Positions 19,615 through 29,049 of a stretch of DNA of 64,000 nucleotides are shown here, piece after piece. Under the pieces are notes generated by a model that did not search any database, had not been told where the DNA came from, and saw nothing but the letters and a program-made list of their open reading frames with translations. The DNA lies in NCBI RefSeq assembly GCF_019331715.1, contig NZ_JAHBBG010000002.1:248001-312000 (forward strand). The letters are read 5' to 3'. Source of the stretch: Bifidobacterium simiiventris. GTDB taxonomy: Bacteria > Actinomycetota > Actinomycetes > Actinomycetales > Bifidobacteriaceae. Position numbers and translations under genes: made by a program. Each line of letters opens with the position of its first letter. Within the stretch, counting starts at the first letter, position 1.

Positions 19615-21510
19615 TCAAGAGCTTTCGCCAACGGAGCGTAAAAGAAAGCACTGGACGGGACTGGCCCGTCCCCGCTCGAGCAGCACGGCCCGCCCGGCCG
19701 TGTCGAAATCCTCCGGTGTGAACCGGCCGAGGACCTCGGGCGGAATGCCGTTCATCAAGTCTGTCGGCCGATCCGCGGTCGGGAACACGATGCGCGTCGC
19801 GCAATGCTCGGGAACCCGGACATGACGCGATGTGCCGACGGCGAACACGACCGTCATATCCGGACTGAGCAGCGCACGGTGAAACTCGTCGCGCAGGGGA
19901 TGCGAGCCGATCGGGTCGAACAGTGGGTCGGCATCGTCCGCCAACCATACCGTGTGAGGGCATGCGGGAGGGCCATCCACGTCTTGCCGTGTGCCCGAAG
20001 TCGTCTTGTGCGAGGCGAACGGTTCCAATATGGTCGGCGTTTCAGACTGAGTCCGGTGCACGATCTTGCGGATCATCCCGCCGTGTTCCGCCCGGCTGAA
20101 CACCAGCTGCATGTGCGGTTCATTCCGCAGCGCTTCGAGCAGTAGACGGATCAGCGTCGACTTGCCGCGCCCGTGCTGGCCGATGATCGCGACGTTGCCG
20201 TCGGCGATGCGTATCCGCGCGGTGCCGAGCGTGACGCCGTCATCGGACAGGCCGAACCCGACCAGACGATGGCCTGATTCCGACACGACGACGCATGGCG
20301 TATCCTCGGCGGATACATACACCGACCGTGGCAGTGGCGCGCTGAACAATCGCCGGGGCATGGCCGTTCCCCGGAAGCGGTGCGCGACCCCTATGGCCCT
20401 GACGATCGAATCCATGTCCGAGACCTGCGCGCACAGGAATGGCGCGAGCCGCTCCCCGTCGTGGCAGTACGCCGCCCCCGGCAATGAGGGGCTGATGGAC
20501 GCCGCGGCATCCGAACCGACGAGTTCACGCGACTGCATGGCGTCACGCACCCGCAGACAGATGCCGATCGCGATGTTCGCCTTCATGTCGGCGCTCACCT
20601 GACCCGACGGATGCTGCGTGCACGCCACCAGATGCATGCCTAGCGACCTGCCTAACGAGGCGATACGCACCAGCCGATCCACGGAATCGGGCAGTTGGCT
20701 GCGCAGTGCGTGAAACTCGTCCACGACGATCAGCAGCCTCGGCGGCGGATCACGCAGCTGCCGGACATCCCCGACGCGCCGCTCGGCCACCAGCCGCTCC
20801 CGTCTGCGCAGTTCGCCCTCGATGGACTCCAGGGCCCGCACGGCATGGCTGAGGTCGAGATCGCACACGTTGCCCACCACATGGGGCAGACGGGCAAGTC
20901 CGTTGAACGCCGAACCGCCCTTGAAATCAAGGAATACGAAGTTCAGCCGGTCGGCGGGATACCGGCATGCCAACGCGATGCACCAGGTCTGCAACAGCAC
21001 GGATTTGCCTGAGCCGGTCGTGCCCGCCACCAGCGCGTGCGGGCCCTGGCCGACGAGATCGATCTCGAACGGGCCGTCCGTCCGGACGCCGACGGTCGCG
21101 CGAAGCGCATGATGACGAGACTCGCCACCTTGCAGCCATACGCGCACGATGTGCCGCCACAGCGCCGGCTCCTCGTGCGCGAATGGCAATGCCAGAGACT
21201 CCCATGACGGGCATCGTTCGGGGAAGACGCATCCGTCGTCGTGGACATCGGGGGATATGTGACTGGGCGTCTTCGCGTCGTCTTCCGCGACCGCATCGGT
21301 TCTGACCGATGACAGCGCCGCCGACGCGGCGCATCCGATGATTCCCGGCACGACCATCATGGCGAACAGCCAACGGCGTTCCGCCAGCATCGCCACGAGC
21401 ATCATCATCTGGGCTGCGATCGGCGCCGTCGCTGCGATCAGCGCGAGACGACGGCCATGACGGAGACCGGACCGTCGCTTCGATGCGATGTGCGTGGATG
21501 ATGTGCCCAT
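19615..21510 (-). CDS. FtsK/SpoIIIE-type membrane ATPase with two P-loops (EccC/EssC-like)
   Basis: 631 residues. Two membrane helices near the N-terminus (about residues 22-68) precede a first ATPase domain with Walker A GTTGSGKSVL near 168, the FtsK signature DFKGGSAF and Walker B LLIVVDEFH. A second domain has Walker A GQHGRGKSTLI near 440 and a weaker Walker B (VWLADDADP). Two membrane helices plus tandem ATPase domains is the plan of type VII secretion motors, but the third ATPase domain of EccC is absent. No WXG100 gene or other ESX component is visible nearby. DNA translocation in chromosome segregation is less likely because FtsK's gamma domain is missing. Confidence 0.8.
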   Translation of the reverse strand: MGTSSTHIASKRRSGLRHGRRLALIAATAPIAAQMMMLVAMLAERRWLFAMMVVPGIIGCAASAALSSVRTDAVAEDDAKTPSHISPDVHDDGCVFPERCPSWESLALPFAHEEPALWRHIVRVWLQGGESRHHALRATVGVRTDGPFEIDLVGQGPHALVAGTTGSGKSVLLQTWCIALACRYPADRLNFVFLDFKGGSAFNGLARLPHVVGNVCDLDLSHAVRALESIEGELRRRERLVAERRVGDVRQLRDPPPRLLIVVDEFHALRSQLPDSVDRLVRIASLGRSLGMHLVACTQHPSGQVSADMKANIAIGICLRVRDAMQSRELVGSDAAASISPSLPGAAYCHDGERLAPFLCAQVSDMDSIVRAIGVAHRFRGTAMPRRLFSAPLPRSVYVSAEDTPCVVVSESGHRLVGFGLSDDGVTLGTARIRIADGNVAIIGQHGRGKSTLIRLLLEALRNEPHMQLVFSRAEHGGMIRKIVHRTQSETPTILEPFASHKTTSGTRQDVDGPPACPHTVWLADDADPLFDPIGSHPLRDEFHRALLSPDMTVVFAVGTSRHVRVPEHCATRIVFPTADRPTDLMNGIPPEVLGRFTPEDFDTAGRAVLLERGRASPVQCFLLRSVGESS

Positions 21511-21581
21511 GATTCGAGTCTGGCTTCATTGCACGGGCGCGCGCAAGCCGAAACAGGTGATGTGGTCGAACGCTTATCGTG

Positions 21582-21627
21582 CGGCGTGTCGCCTTACGCG
21601 GCAACGGCTCCGCAGGGCGACACGCCG
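21582..21627 (-). terminator. Hairpin terminator of the LCP gene
   Basis: A perfect 12-bp stem (21582-21593 and 21616-21627) encloses a 22-base loop. It begins five bases beyond the LCP stop. Confidence 0.7.
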
Positions 21628-21631
21628 ACAA

Positions 21632-23152
21632 TCAGCTTTCCGCGAGTGTACCCACCTCGCCGGTGGCATGCTTGCCCGAGGCGAGTTGGGAGAACAATTC
21701 GAGATTCGCGGAATCGTCCAGCAGCACAGAGGATCCGACCCCGTCGACGTAATAATCGGGATTGGACCAGTACAGGCTGCCGGTCACGCCGCCGGACCCC
21801 GTCGCATCGCGGAACGCCAAGGCCATGGCGGCCAACGTGGCGGGATCGGTGCTCTCATCCACCGTGATCGACGACAGTCCGGCGTTCGCCAGTGCCATGA
21901 CCTTCGCCGGATTGAGCAGCGTGCCGGCGCTGAGCGCCTTCTTCATCACCGCGGCGATGACCTGACGCTGCCGCGCCGCACGGCCGAAATCACCCTGTGC
22001 GTCCGAATAGCGCATACGCGAGAACGCAAGCGCCGTCGTACCGTCCGCGTCATGGCATCCGGCCTGCCATTGAAGTCCCGAATAGCCGTCGTCGACGTCC
22101 TGGTCATAACACAGGTTCACACCGCCCACGGCATCCACCACGTTCTTCAGACCGCCGAACTGGATCTCGGCCACGTGGTCAATCTTCTGCCCGGTGATCT
22201 GTTCGACTTCGCCGGTCAACGCCTTGTTGCCGTATACCTGGGCCACCGAATTGATCTTCATGTACTGGCCTTCGACCTCGACCAACGAATCGCGAGGGAT
22301 CGAGATCAGAGAGCTCGGGCCGTTCTTCGGCTTGGTGAGTACCAGCAGCGTGTCGGTGCGGAATCCGGTTACCGTCGCATCGTCCGAACCGACGACGCCC
22401 TCGGTGTTGTCGCGCTTGTCGGAACCGACGAGCAGCCAACTCGTCGCACCGGACGAATCGGCCATGGAAGTCAGCCACTGGTCGCGGCCGATCCGTCCGT
22501 CGACCCAATTCCATGCGCCGAACACCAACAGCACCAATGCCGCCAGCAGCACCGCGAACACGCCGAAGACGATCCGCCCGGCATGCAGCCGGCGCTTGGC
22601 CCTCGTCACACCTGTGCCAGGCCCTTGTGGCAGCCGTCCGATGTGCCGTTCCGTGAGGCGCCGGGACGCGCCGGTGCCCTTGCCCATGACGGACGGTGCG
22701 GCCGGCATCATCGGCGTGCGCGGCTGCGTCTGCGGAACCCTGGACGGTGCCGCGGACACATGCGACGCCACCGTCGAGACGCGCGAGCCGGACGCCGAAC
22801 GCCGCGGCTGACGCGGTACGGCAGGGGAGAAGCTGTGGGGCTGTTCCGCCGCTGCCGAGACCGGAACGACGCTCTCGGGCTGCGCAGGAGCGGACGTTCT
22901 CCGTACGGTCGCAGACGGCGGCACGGCAGCTGCGCCGGTCGGCCGTGCGGCGGACCGGCGTTTTGCCGAGGACGGCGAGAAGGACGGCGGAATCGCGGGA
23001 TGCTGCGTGCCGGCGGCGCCCGCGTCGGACGGAACCTGGTCCGATGGTTGCGCGGACGGCTGCACGCGATCCTGCGACGGCCGTCTTCTGGAACCGGCTG
23101 GGGTGAAGCTGGGCGGTGTCGCCTGATGCATACCTCCGTTGCCGTCGATCAT
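21632..23152 (-). CDS. LytR-CpsA-Psr (LCP) family cell wall ligase
   Basis: 506 residues from the ATG at 23152 with GGAGGCGAG upstream. About 180 residues of Pro/Ser/Ala/Arg-rich sequence precede a single membrane span (IVFGVFAVLLAALVLLVFG), so the N-terminus is a disordered cytoplasmic tail. The outer LCP domain shows DTLLVLTKPKN, the catalytic-site Arg in SIPRDSLV, and RMRYSDAQGDFGRAARQRQV. LCP enzymes transfer undecaprenyl-linked glycopolymers to peptidoglycan. The long tail could be a regulatory or phosphorylated region. It is divergent from whiB and the glycosyltransferase, with which it shares a likely envelope role. Confidence 0.93.
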   Translation of the reverse strand: MIDGNGGMHQATPPSFTPAGSRRRPSQDRVQPSAQPSDQVPSDAGAAGTQHPAIPPSFSPSSAKRRSAARPTGAAAVPPSATVRRTSAPAQPESVVPVSAAAEQPHSFSPAVPRQPRRSASGSRVSTVASHVSAAPSRVPQTQPRTPMMPAAPSVMGKGTGASRRLTERHIGRLPQGPGTGVTRAKRRLHAGRIVFGVFAVLLAALVLLVFGAWNWVDGRIGRDQWLTSMADSSGATSWLLVGSDKRDNTEGVVGSDDATVTGFRTDTLLVLTKPKNGPSSLISIPRDSLVEVEGQYMKINSVAQVYGNKALTGEVEQITGQKIDHVAEIQFGGLKNVVDAVGGVNLCYDQDVDDGYSGLQWQAGCHDADGTTALAFSRMRYSDAQGDFGRAARQRQVIAAVMKKALSAGTLLNPAKVMALANAGLSSITVDESTDPATLAAMALAFRDATGSGGVTGSLYWSNPDYYVDGVGSSVLLDDSANLELFSQLASGKHATGEVGTLAES

Positions 23153-23501
23153 GGAATCTCGCCTCCATAGCCTTCGTTACTGTCTCATGTCACTGTCGCA
23201 CAGGAACCCGCGAACCGGGCCGCAGCCGCGGCGATCCTGCGCAGGAACGGCACATACGCATCACCACGATAACGGCAACGGTTCCCGTCTGACCGTTCCG
23301 CGGCCTGTTCGATACGGCCGAACCGCGCGGTGCGGGCTCCGGGCGTGCGCTCATGCGAACCGGCTGACCCTATGTATCACACCTCCGGTGAAATCGACGG
23401 TAATGACACGGTTCCCATGATAAGGGATTTGACAAAACACAAGTCGCATGTGTGTAATTTAACGGTTGACAGCATAAGTGCATCGGTAAGGAGGAAGACG
23501 A
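23153..23501. other. 349-base divergent intergenic region, LCP gene / whiB
   Basis: No gene is visible. The LCP ribosome site lies at its left end. The right end becomes AT-rich from about 23400 and holds a good rightward promoter (23429-23458), a second TTGACA at 23466 and the whiB ribosome site AAGGAGG. The middle shows nothing I can interpret. Confidence 0.6.
23429..23458 (+). promoter_or_regulatory. whiB promoter
   Basis: TTGACA (23429-23434) and TGTAAT (23453-23458) are separated by 18 bases. The predicted start is near 23465, giving a leader of about 37 bases that includes AAGGAGG. Confidence 0.7.
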
Positions 23502-23801
23502 ATGTGGGGTGTCGTCGAGGATTCCTCCGAAGAACCGCTACGGCAACTATGGGGGCTGTTCCATACCGAAGAGGATCTGTCGTGGCAGCACAAGGCGCTG
23601 TGTTCCCAGACCGATCCCGAGGCGTTCTTCCCGGAAAAAGGCGGCTCCACCCGTGACGCCAAGCGCGTGTGCGCGCAATGCGAGGTACGGGAGCAATGCC
23701 TGAGATGGGCCATCGAGCACGATGAACGGTTCGGCATCTGGGGCGGCATGAGCGAGCGCGAACGCCGTCGGTACAAGAAGGAGCACAGGGAGCAGGCATG
23801 A
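23502..23801 (+). CDS. WhiB family transcription factor, WhiB2-like
   Basis: 99 residues from ATG 23502 behind AAGGAGG. Cluster cysteines are visible in HKALCSQTDPEAFFPEK and VCAQCEVREQC. The signature FGIWGGMSERERRRYKKEH follows and the protein ends in a basic tail. Position before a large glycosyltransferase, DUF5719 and a metallopeptidase-like gene is the standard actinobacterial neighbourhood of WhiB2/WhmD, a regulator of division and septation in other genera. The stop overlaps an ATG of the glycosyltransferase frame (ATGA at 23798). Confidence 0.94.
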   Translation: MWGVVEDSSEEPLRQLWGLFHTEEDLSWQHKALCSQTDPEAFFPEKGGSTRDAKRVCAQCEVREQCLRWAIEHDERFGIWGGMSERERRRYKKEHREQA

Positions 23802-23823
23802 GCCGGGCCTCCGCATCCATGCG

Positions 23824-23829
23824 TACACT
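23824..23829 (+). promoter_or_regulatory. -10 element for a leaderless glycosyltransferase mRNA
   Basis: TACACT lies 7 bases before ATG 23837. It offers an internal start of transcription that is separate from whiB read-through. Confidence 0.45.
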
Positions 23830-23836
23830 TGAGTCT

Positions 23837-26800
23837 ATGAATCCCACAGGCAGCAACGAACTCCAGCAGACGATCTCCACGCTGCTGGCCAGGCGGCCCT
23901 ATACCCACCGGCAGGACGTGAACCCCGCCATCGCCGCGGTGATCACCGTGGAACGCGATCTGCGATTCTTCCCTGACACCATGAAGGCCGTGCTGCGGCA
24001 AAGCATGCTGCCTGCGGTGATCGTCGTCGCGGACTGCACCGGCCGCAGCGAACCGGTCGTGGCCAGATTCGAGGTTATCCCGTCATCCGCGGGACCGCTG
24101 CGTGCGGTTCCCGAAAGCAAGAGCGTCGAGATCCGCGTGGTCCCGGTCAAAGGGGCGACATCATTCGGCGACGCCGCGACCAAGGGCATGACCGCCGCTG
24201 GGCTGCCGGCGACAGTGCGCGCATGGTGGATGCTGCACGACGATTCGAGGCCTGCGGACGATACTTGCCTCGCGTCGCTCGCCGACGCGTGGCGCAACAA
24301 TCCGACGACATCGCTGCTGGGTGCGAAACAGTTGGACTGGCAGGCGAACGACCTGCACGACGTAGGCCTGTATGCCAGTCGGCACCGACTCGAATCGTTG
24401 GTCGTGGACGGCGAGGAAGACCAGGAACAGTACGACAACCGGCAGGATGTGTTCGCGGTGTCGCTTGCCGGCGCGCTGCTGCCGGTGCGCACCCTGCACG
24501 AAGTCGAAGGCGTCAACCGGTGGTTCACCACCTACGGAGAATCAGCTGACTTCTGCCGTCGCATCTGTCTTGACGGCGGCCGCGTCGTCGTCGTCCCCGC
24601 CGCACGCATCGCCCACCGGCGCGCCCGCTACGAAGGCGTGCGCACGCGCGGCGGCGAGGCCGTGGCCGACGGTGAACGGCTGCATTCCACGATGGCCGTG
24701 ATCAGTGCCGGGCAACGGTACCGGTATACCGACATCCGCATGCTCTGGTGGCCGCTGCTATGGCTGTGGCTGCTGCTGCGCGCCTTTGCGGTCTCTCTCA
24801 TGCAGCTGCTGTCCAAACAGCCGTACCGTGCCGGATGCGAACTATGCCTGCCCGGGCGGGCGCTGATCTCGCTGCCCGGTGCGATACGCGCGCGACGCCT
24901 CGTGGCCCGGCACAGCAACGTGCCGATGACCCGCTTGTCCGCGCTCAGCGTCAACCGTCAGCAGATGAACCAATGGAAAGACCGAGCCCAGGCACTGGAG
25001 GATCAGCACAATACCGTGCTGCTCAGTCCTCTGGCACGCGCCCATCTGCGCCGTCGCCGCATACGGCGGTGGGGACTGGCCTCATGCATGATGCTGATCG
25101 CGCTGCTCGCCGTCGTGATCCCGTACCACACCGTGATCGTGGGGGCCTTCGTCTCCGGCACGTCCCTGTACTCCGCGCAGCTGCTGCCCACCTCGGCCAG
25201 CTTCAGCCAATTGGCGCAGGCGGCAACCACGCCGTGGGTGTTCGGTACGGGAACCGGCATACCGGCGCCCCCCGCACCGTGGCTGCTCGTATGGCTTGCC
25301 GCGTCGGTGGTCACGATCGGCCATCCGGCTGCCGCGCTGACGATGATCTTCCTGCTGGCCGCGCCGCTGGCCGCGATCTCGTTCTGGGCGCTTGCCGGCA
25401 TTTTCACCAGATCGAACGGCGTGCGTGTCGCGGGCAGCCTGCTGTGGGTGGCTCTGGCGCTTGCGGCGGGCCTATTCGATACCGCTGACCTGCCCATGCT
25501 CACGGTCATGGTGTTCATGCCTGCGGCGTTCGCGTTCGCGTTCCGCGCGGTCGGCATGTACCGCACCGAAGACCAGCTGCACCCGCACCGCTCCATGCAG
25601 TCTTCGGCACTGGCATCGCTGTGCTTCATCCCGGTCGTCGCATCGCAGCCGCAGTTGCTGCTCCCTCTGATCGCCAGTTTTCTGGTGTTCGTGCTGTTCG
25701 TTCGCCGCCATCGCGTCATGCTGCTCCTTATGCCGGTGCCGGCGGCGTTCGTCGTGTCCCCGACGCTGGTCAACGCGATCAAGTACTCCTCCGAAGGCAT
25801 GTGGCGCCAGTTGTTCGGCAGCGTGACGGTGCCTCGTCTGAACATCGAGGGCGGGCCGCGGTCCGCGACCATGATCGACGTGGTTATGCGGGTATTCGCG
25901 CTCGATGGCATCGGCACGCTGCGAGCCATCGCGATGTTCTTGGTGCTGGCCGTCATCGTGGCGCTCGCCGTACTGTCCCTGGCGTTGCCGTTCGCGTTGC
26001 GTGCGTCCCGCCTGATGTGGGTGACGGGGTTGACCGGCGCGGCGCTCGCACTGTGCTGCACGCGCATCGTCGTCGCCTCGGATACGGGTGCTGACGTGGC
26101 GGCATCCCCGGTTCCGGGATTCATGATGATGATGCTCGGCCTGCTCTCCTGCGTCTGTCTGGTCGCCGGTGCTGCGGTCAAGCGCTTCGTGCCGTTACGT
26201 ACCGTTGTCCAGTCCGCCGACGGGACCTCGAAGAGCGACGGCGCGCCTGTTGTGGGGCGGACTTCGGCGTTTGTCCGTATCGGACGGGTGCTGCTGATCA
26301 TGGGATTGACCGTGTGCGTGGCCGTGACCGGCTGGGTCGGACTGTCCGTCACCGATCGACGCAGCGTGGCCGTCTCCGATTCGGGATTGCCGATGGTCGC
26401 GGTCGACTATCTCGCGCAAGGCGAGGATCATCGTGTACTGGCGATCCACGCCACCTCGAACAACGATGTGGCGTTCACCGTGATGCGTTCCGAACGCGGC
26501 GATCTCATCGACAGTTCGCCCGTGCGCCGCATACGTCTGGCGTTCTCGACCACCGACGAGACGTCGCAGCGCGCCGATGCCGTGTTGTCGCGGTCGGTGG
26601 CGCGTCTGCTGGCCGGAGCCGACGCGCAGTCCATCCGCGACATCAGCACGCTCGGATTCGGTGGAATCTTCGTGGCTGTGGATCCCGCAGACGACACCGA
26701 CAGCGCCGCCCAGAGGCTGGTCAGCAACGTCACCGCATCGGACGGCACCCAATCGGTCGTTGCCGCGGCCAACGGCACCTATTACCGACTGACCATCAAC

Positions 26801-26959
26801 AGCGCGGATCAGCAGAACATCGACACCTCCTGGCAGCAACGCACACAGTCGAGTTATTGGCGGTATGCATGGCTGGCGTGCATGGGCGTGGTAATCGTGC
26901 TGTACTGCCTGGTGGCGTTGCCGCATCGCACCTATCGTTACGCGGGGGAGGAATCATGA
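23837..26959 (+). CDS. Family 2 glycosyltransferase fused to a multi-span membrane domain
   Basis: 1040 residues from ATG 23837; an alternative coupled start is ATG 23798 at the whiB stop. The N-terminal 310 residues are a GT-A domain: the nucleotide-binding strand AAVITVERDLRFF, the acidic motif WMLHDDSRP near residue 133, and RWFTTYGESADFCRRI with late basic residues. About ten membrane helices follow from residue 305 to 840, then a soluble outer domain and a last span. GT2 enzymes of this build sit beside WhiB2 across actinobacteria and are thought to build a cell-envelope polysaccharide. Donor and acceptor are unknown. The downstream DUF5719 gene overlaps its stop. Confidence 0.88.
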   Translation: MNPTGSNELQQTISTLLARRPYTHRQDVNPAIAAVITVERDLRFFPDTMKAVLRQSMLPAVIVVADCTGRSEPVVARFEVIPSSAGPLRAVPESKSVEIRVVPVKGATSFGDAATKGMTAAGLPATVRAWWMLHDDSRPADDTCLASLADAWRNNPTTSLLGAKQLDWQANDLHDVGLYASRHRLESLVVDGEEDQEQYDNRQDVFAVSLAGALLPVRTLHEVEGVNRWFTTYGESADFCRRICLDGGRVVVVPAARIAHRRARYEGVRTRGGEAVADGERLHSTMAVISAGQRYRYTDIRMLWWPLLWLWLLLRAFAVSLMQLLSKQPYRAGCELCLPGRALISLPGAIRARRLVARHSNVPMTRLSALSVNRQQMNQWKDRAQALEDQHNTVLLSPLARAHLRRRRIRRWGLASCMMLIALLAVVIPYHTVIVGAFVSGTSLYSAQLLPTSASFSQLAQAATTPWVFGTGTGIPAPPAPWLLVWLAASVVTIGHPAAALTMIFLLAAPLAAISFWALAGIFTRSNGVRVAGSLLWVALALAAGLFDTADLPMLTVMVFMPAAFAFAFRAVGMYRTEDQLHPHRSMQSSALASLCFIPVVASQPQLLLPLIASFLVFVLFVRRHRVMLLLMPVPAAFVVSPTLVNAIKYSSEGMWRQLFGSVTVPRLNIEGGPRSATMIDVVMRVFALDGIGTLRAIAMFLVLAVIVALAVLSLALPFALRASRLMWVTGLTGAALALCCTRIVVASDTGADVAASPVPGFMMMMLGLLSCVCLVAGAAVKRFVPLRTVVQSADGTSKSDGAPVVGRTSAFVRIGRVLLIMGLTVCVAVTGWVGLSVTDRRSVAVSDSGLPMVAVDYLAQGEDHRVLAIHATSNNDVAFTVMRSERGDLIDSSPVRRIRLAFSTTDETSQRADAVLSRSVARLLAGADAQSIRDISTLGFGGIFVAVDPADDTDSAAQRLVSNVTASDGTQSVVAAANGTYYRLTINSADQQNIDTSWQQRTQSSYWRYAWLACMGVVIVLYCLVALPHRTYRYAGEES

Positions 26960-28482
26960 GCGGACAGGCACCGCGCCATCGTGCGGCACGCACCGGACTG
27001 ACCATCGCCGCGGCCACGACCAGCGCGCTGATCGTCATATCGTTGTTCGCGGCCTCGGTCGTGCTGCGGCCGTTCTCCGGCATCGTGGACGACACGGCAG
27101 GCTTCGGATCCCAGTCGTCGCAGCAGGTCAGCCAGTTGCAGCTGTCGTCGTACTGTCCGGCCCGCATGAGTCTGGCGGACACCGGCGAGTTCGGAGACAG
27201 TCAGTTCAGGATCTCGTCCGGCAACATCGCGTCGTCGGCGCGTTACGCCGCATTCGGATCCGTCTACCAGTCCTCGGTCGGGTCGCTTGCCGCAACCGGC
27301 GACACGACATCGTTGGTCTCGGACGGGCAGTCCGACGTCCTCACCACATCCGGCGACGTCGACCAGGCGGCGACCGTGCTGCGCACACGGCTGCTCGAAT
27401 CGAAGAGCGGCACCGGTACCGCTTCGTCGGTTGCTTCATGGGCCACGACCGGCGATCTCAAAGGCATATCGGCAGCATCATGCGTAGGCATGTCGCTCAG
27501 CCATCAGTTCCTGCTGTCCGGCACGGCCACGGGCACGACGCAGCAGCTGGTTATCGCGAACCCGTCCAGCAAGGCCACCGCCGTGCAGGTGGAGGCCTGG
27601 GGTACTTCGGGTGCCGGCAAGCTGACGCTGTCCACCGGCGAAAGCGTCACGGTGCGGGCGAACGGCGAGACGACGATCGACCTGTCGGCCGCCGTCCCCG
27701 GGCAGAACGGTCTGTACGTATCCGTCTCGAGTCGGCAAAGTCCCATCGCCGCGGTCGTCCGCACGGTATCGATGGACGGGCTGACCTCTCACGGCTCAGA
27801 GTATGTGACACCGCTGGCAGATGCGTCCGCCACGTCGGTCATGCCCTCCGTGACTGAAGGCGACCATGTCGATCTGATCGCCTTCGGCAGGACGGACAGC
27901 GCCGTTCGCCTGTCATGGGTTACCAGCAAGGGATTGGTATCCGTGTCGGACGAGCGGCTCACAGCAGGGACTGTGGCGGTGATCGACGCGGGTCGGGCTC
28001 CCAAGGATGCCATGGCTCTGGTCGCCGTTGCCGACAAGGCCATATACGCCAGTGCTCGGATCGTCCGCAACGGTGAGAACGGCCAGGAGGACTTCGCCAT
28101 GGAGAACGCGTCCGCAGCGTACGAGTCCTCGGCCGTGGCCATTCCCGACGGGTTCGAGGATGAGGCCACGTTCGTCAACGTCGGCTCCGCGGATGCGAAA
28201 GCCGTCGTCAAGGCGTACGACAGCCATGGCACGCTCATCGGCCAGGAAGAGCTTGCGCTTGACGCGAACACGGCGAAGCGGCTCGACATCATGCAGACGT
28301 TCCCTGACGCCGTCGCAGTGCGTGTCGACCGCTCATCCGGAGAACTTCACTGGGGTGTATCCCTCAGCCGGAACGCGCTCGATGACGCGTCACTCGCCGG
28401 CGTCGCCTATCTGCCGTCGACGCCGTTGGACGAGCTGCGCGAGACGATCCGTGTCGACCAGGATCCGTCCATCGTCAGATAA
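26956..28482 (+). CDS. DUF5719 family secreted or membrane-anchored protein
   Basis: 508 residues from ATG 26956, which overlaps the glycosyltransferase stop by four bases; GGGGAGG precedes it. One N-terminal span (ALIVISLFAASVVL) anchors or exports a Ser/Thr/Ala/Gly-rich beta-type ectodomain with repeated strands such as LVIANPSSKATAVQVEAWG and VNVGSADAKAVVKAYDSHG. This is the known partner of the WhiB2-linked glycosyltransferase; its biochemical role has not been defined. Coupled translation suggests a complex with the enzyme. Confidence 0.85.
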   Translation: MSGQAPRHRAARTGLTIAAATTSALIVISLFAASVVLRPFSGIVDDTAGFGSQSSQQVSQLQLSSYCPARMSLADTGEFGDSQFRISSGNIASSARYAAFGSVYQSSVGSLAATGDTTSLVSDGQSDVLTTSGDVDQAATVLRTRLLESKSGTGTASSVASWATTGDLKGISAASCVGMSLSHQFLLSGTATGTTQQLVIANPSSKATAVQVEAWGTSGAGKLTLSTGESVTVRANGETTIDLSAAVPGQNGLYVSVSSRQSPIAAVVRTVSMDGLTSHGSEYVTPLADASATSVMPSVTEGDHVDLIAFGRTDSAVRLSWVTSKGLVSVSDERLTAGTVAVIDAGRAPKDAMALVAVADKAIYASARIVRNGENGQEDFAMENASAAYESSAVAIPDGFEDEATFVNVGSADAKAVVKAYDSHGTLIGQEELALDANTAKRLDIMQTFPDAVAVRVDRSSGELHWGVSLSRNALDDASLAGVAYLPSTPLDELRETIRVDQDPSIVR

Positions 28483-28500
28483 CGGTCCGGGGCGCGCCGG

Positions 28501-28929
28501 TCACAGCCCCCAGTCCGGGTCGATCTCCTCGGGACGGCGGCCGTAGAGATCTGCGATGCGTCCCACCAGCTCGTCGCGGATGATCAGCTGCATGTCCATA
28601 CGGCTTCGCGCCACGGACTGAATCGGCATCCGATACAGCACGATGCGGGCCGGCACGCCGTGCGCCGCAGGAAAATACTGCGAGTTCAGATTCGGTTCCG
28701 GCTCCCACGGGGCCGGCTGTGACGGCGGCACGTCCTCCACGGCGAACTGCACCGGCTTGATCAGTTGCGGCCATGCGCCGTTCAGCCGACGGATCTGCGC
28801 GGCCACCATATCGTCGAACATACCGCTGCGCGTGCGATATCTGGGCAGACGGGTACCGAACATCGGCGTGCGTGTGCCGCGGCCGTGACGATTGCGATAC
28901 ACGCGGGCGTTCCAAGGAGCTTCGATCAT
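28501..28929 (-). CDS. Metallopeptidase-like (Zincin_1) protein lacking the HExxH motif
   Basis: 142 residues from the ATG at 28929 (MIEAPWN); ATG 28941 is an alternative. It converges on DUF5719, the usual place of a small predicted metallopeptidase. The core VQFAVEDVPPSQPAPW and RIVLYRMPIQSVAR match that family's strands. The zinc motif HExxH, expected after the last helix begins, reads DELVG here (in LIIRDELVGRIADLYG). Both zinc His residues appear to be gone, so it is probably not a peptidase. The alignment is by eye. Confidence 0.65.
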   Translation of the reverse strand: MIEAPWNARVYRNRHGRGTRTPMFGTRLPRYRTRSGMFDDMVAAQIRRLNGAWPQLIKPVQFAVEDVPPSQPAPWEPEPNLNSQYFPAAHGVPARIVLYRMPIQSVARSRMDMQLIIRDELVGRIADLYGRRPEEIDPDWGL

Positions 28930-29049
28930 GCCTACCACCATAGGCCCAGGCGGCGGCAAGCGGCGTCCTGAGCTCGCCGCGGCGTGCGTTAGGATACTGT
29001 CATCGGCGTTATCGCACGGCGCCGACGAACCGAGGGAAAGGCAAGCCGT

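Noticed and set aside
19615..21510. The two-P-loop ATPase as a true FtsK chromosome translocase
   Set aside because: It has only two membrane helices, two divergent ATPase domains and no gamma winged-helix domain.
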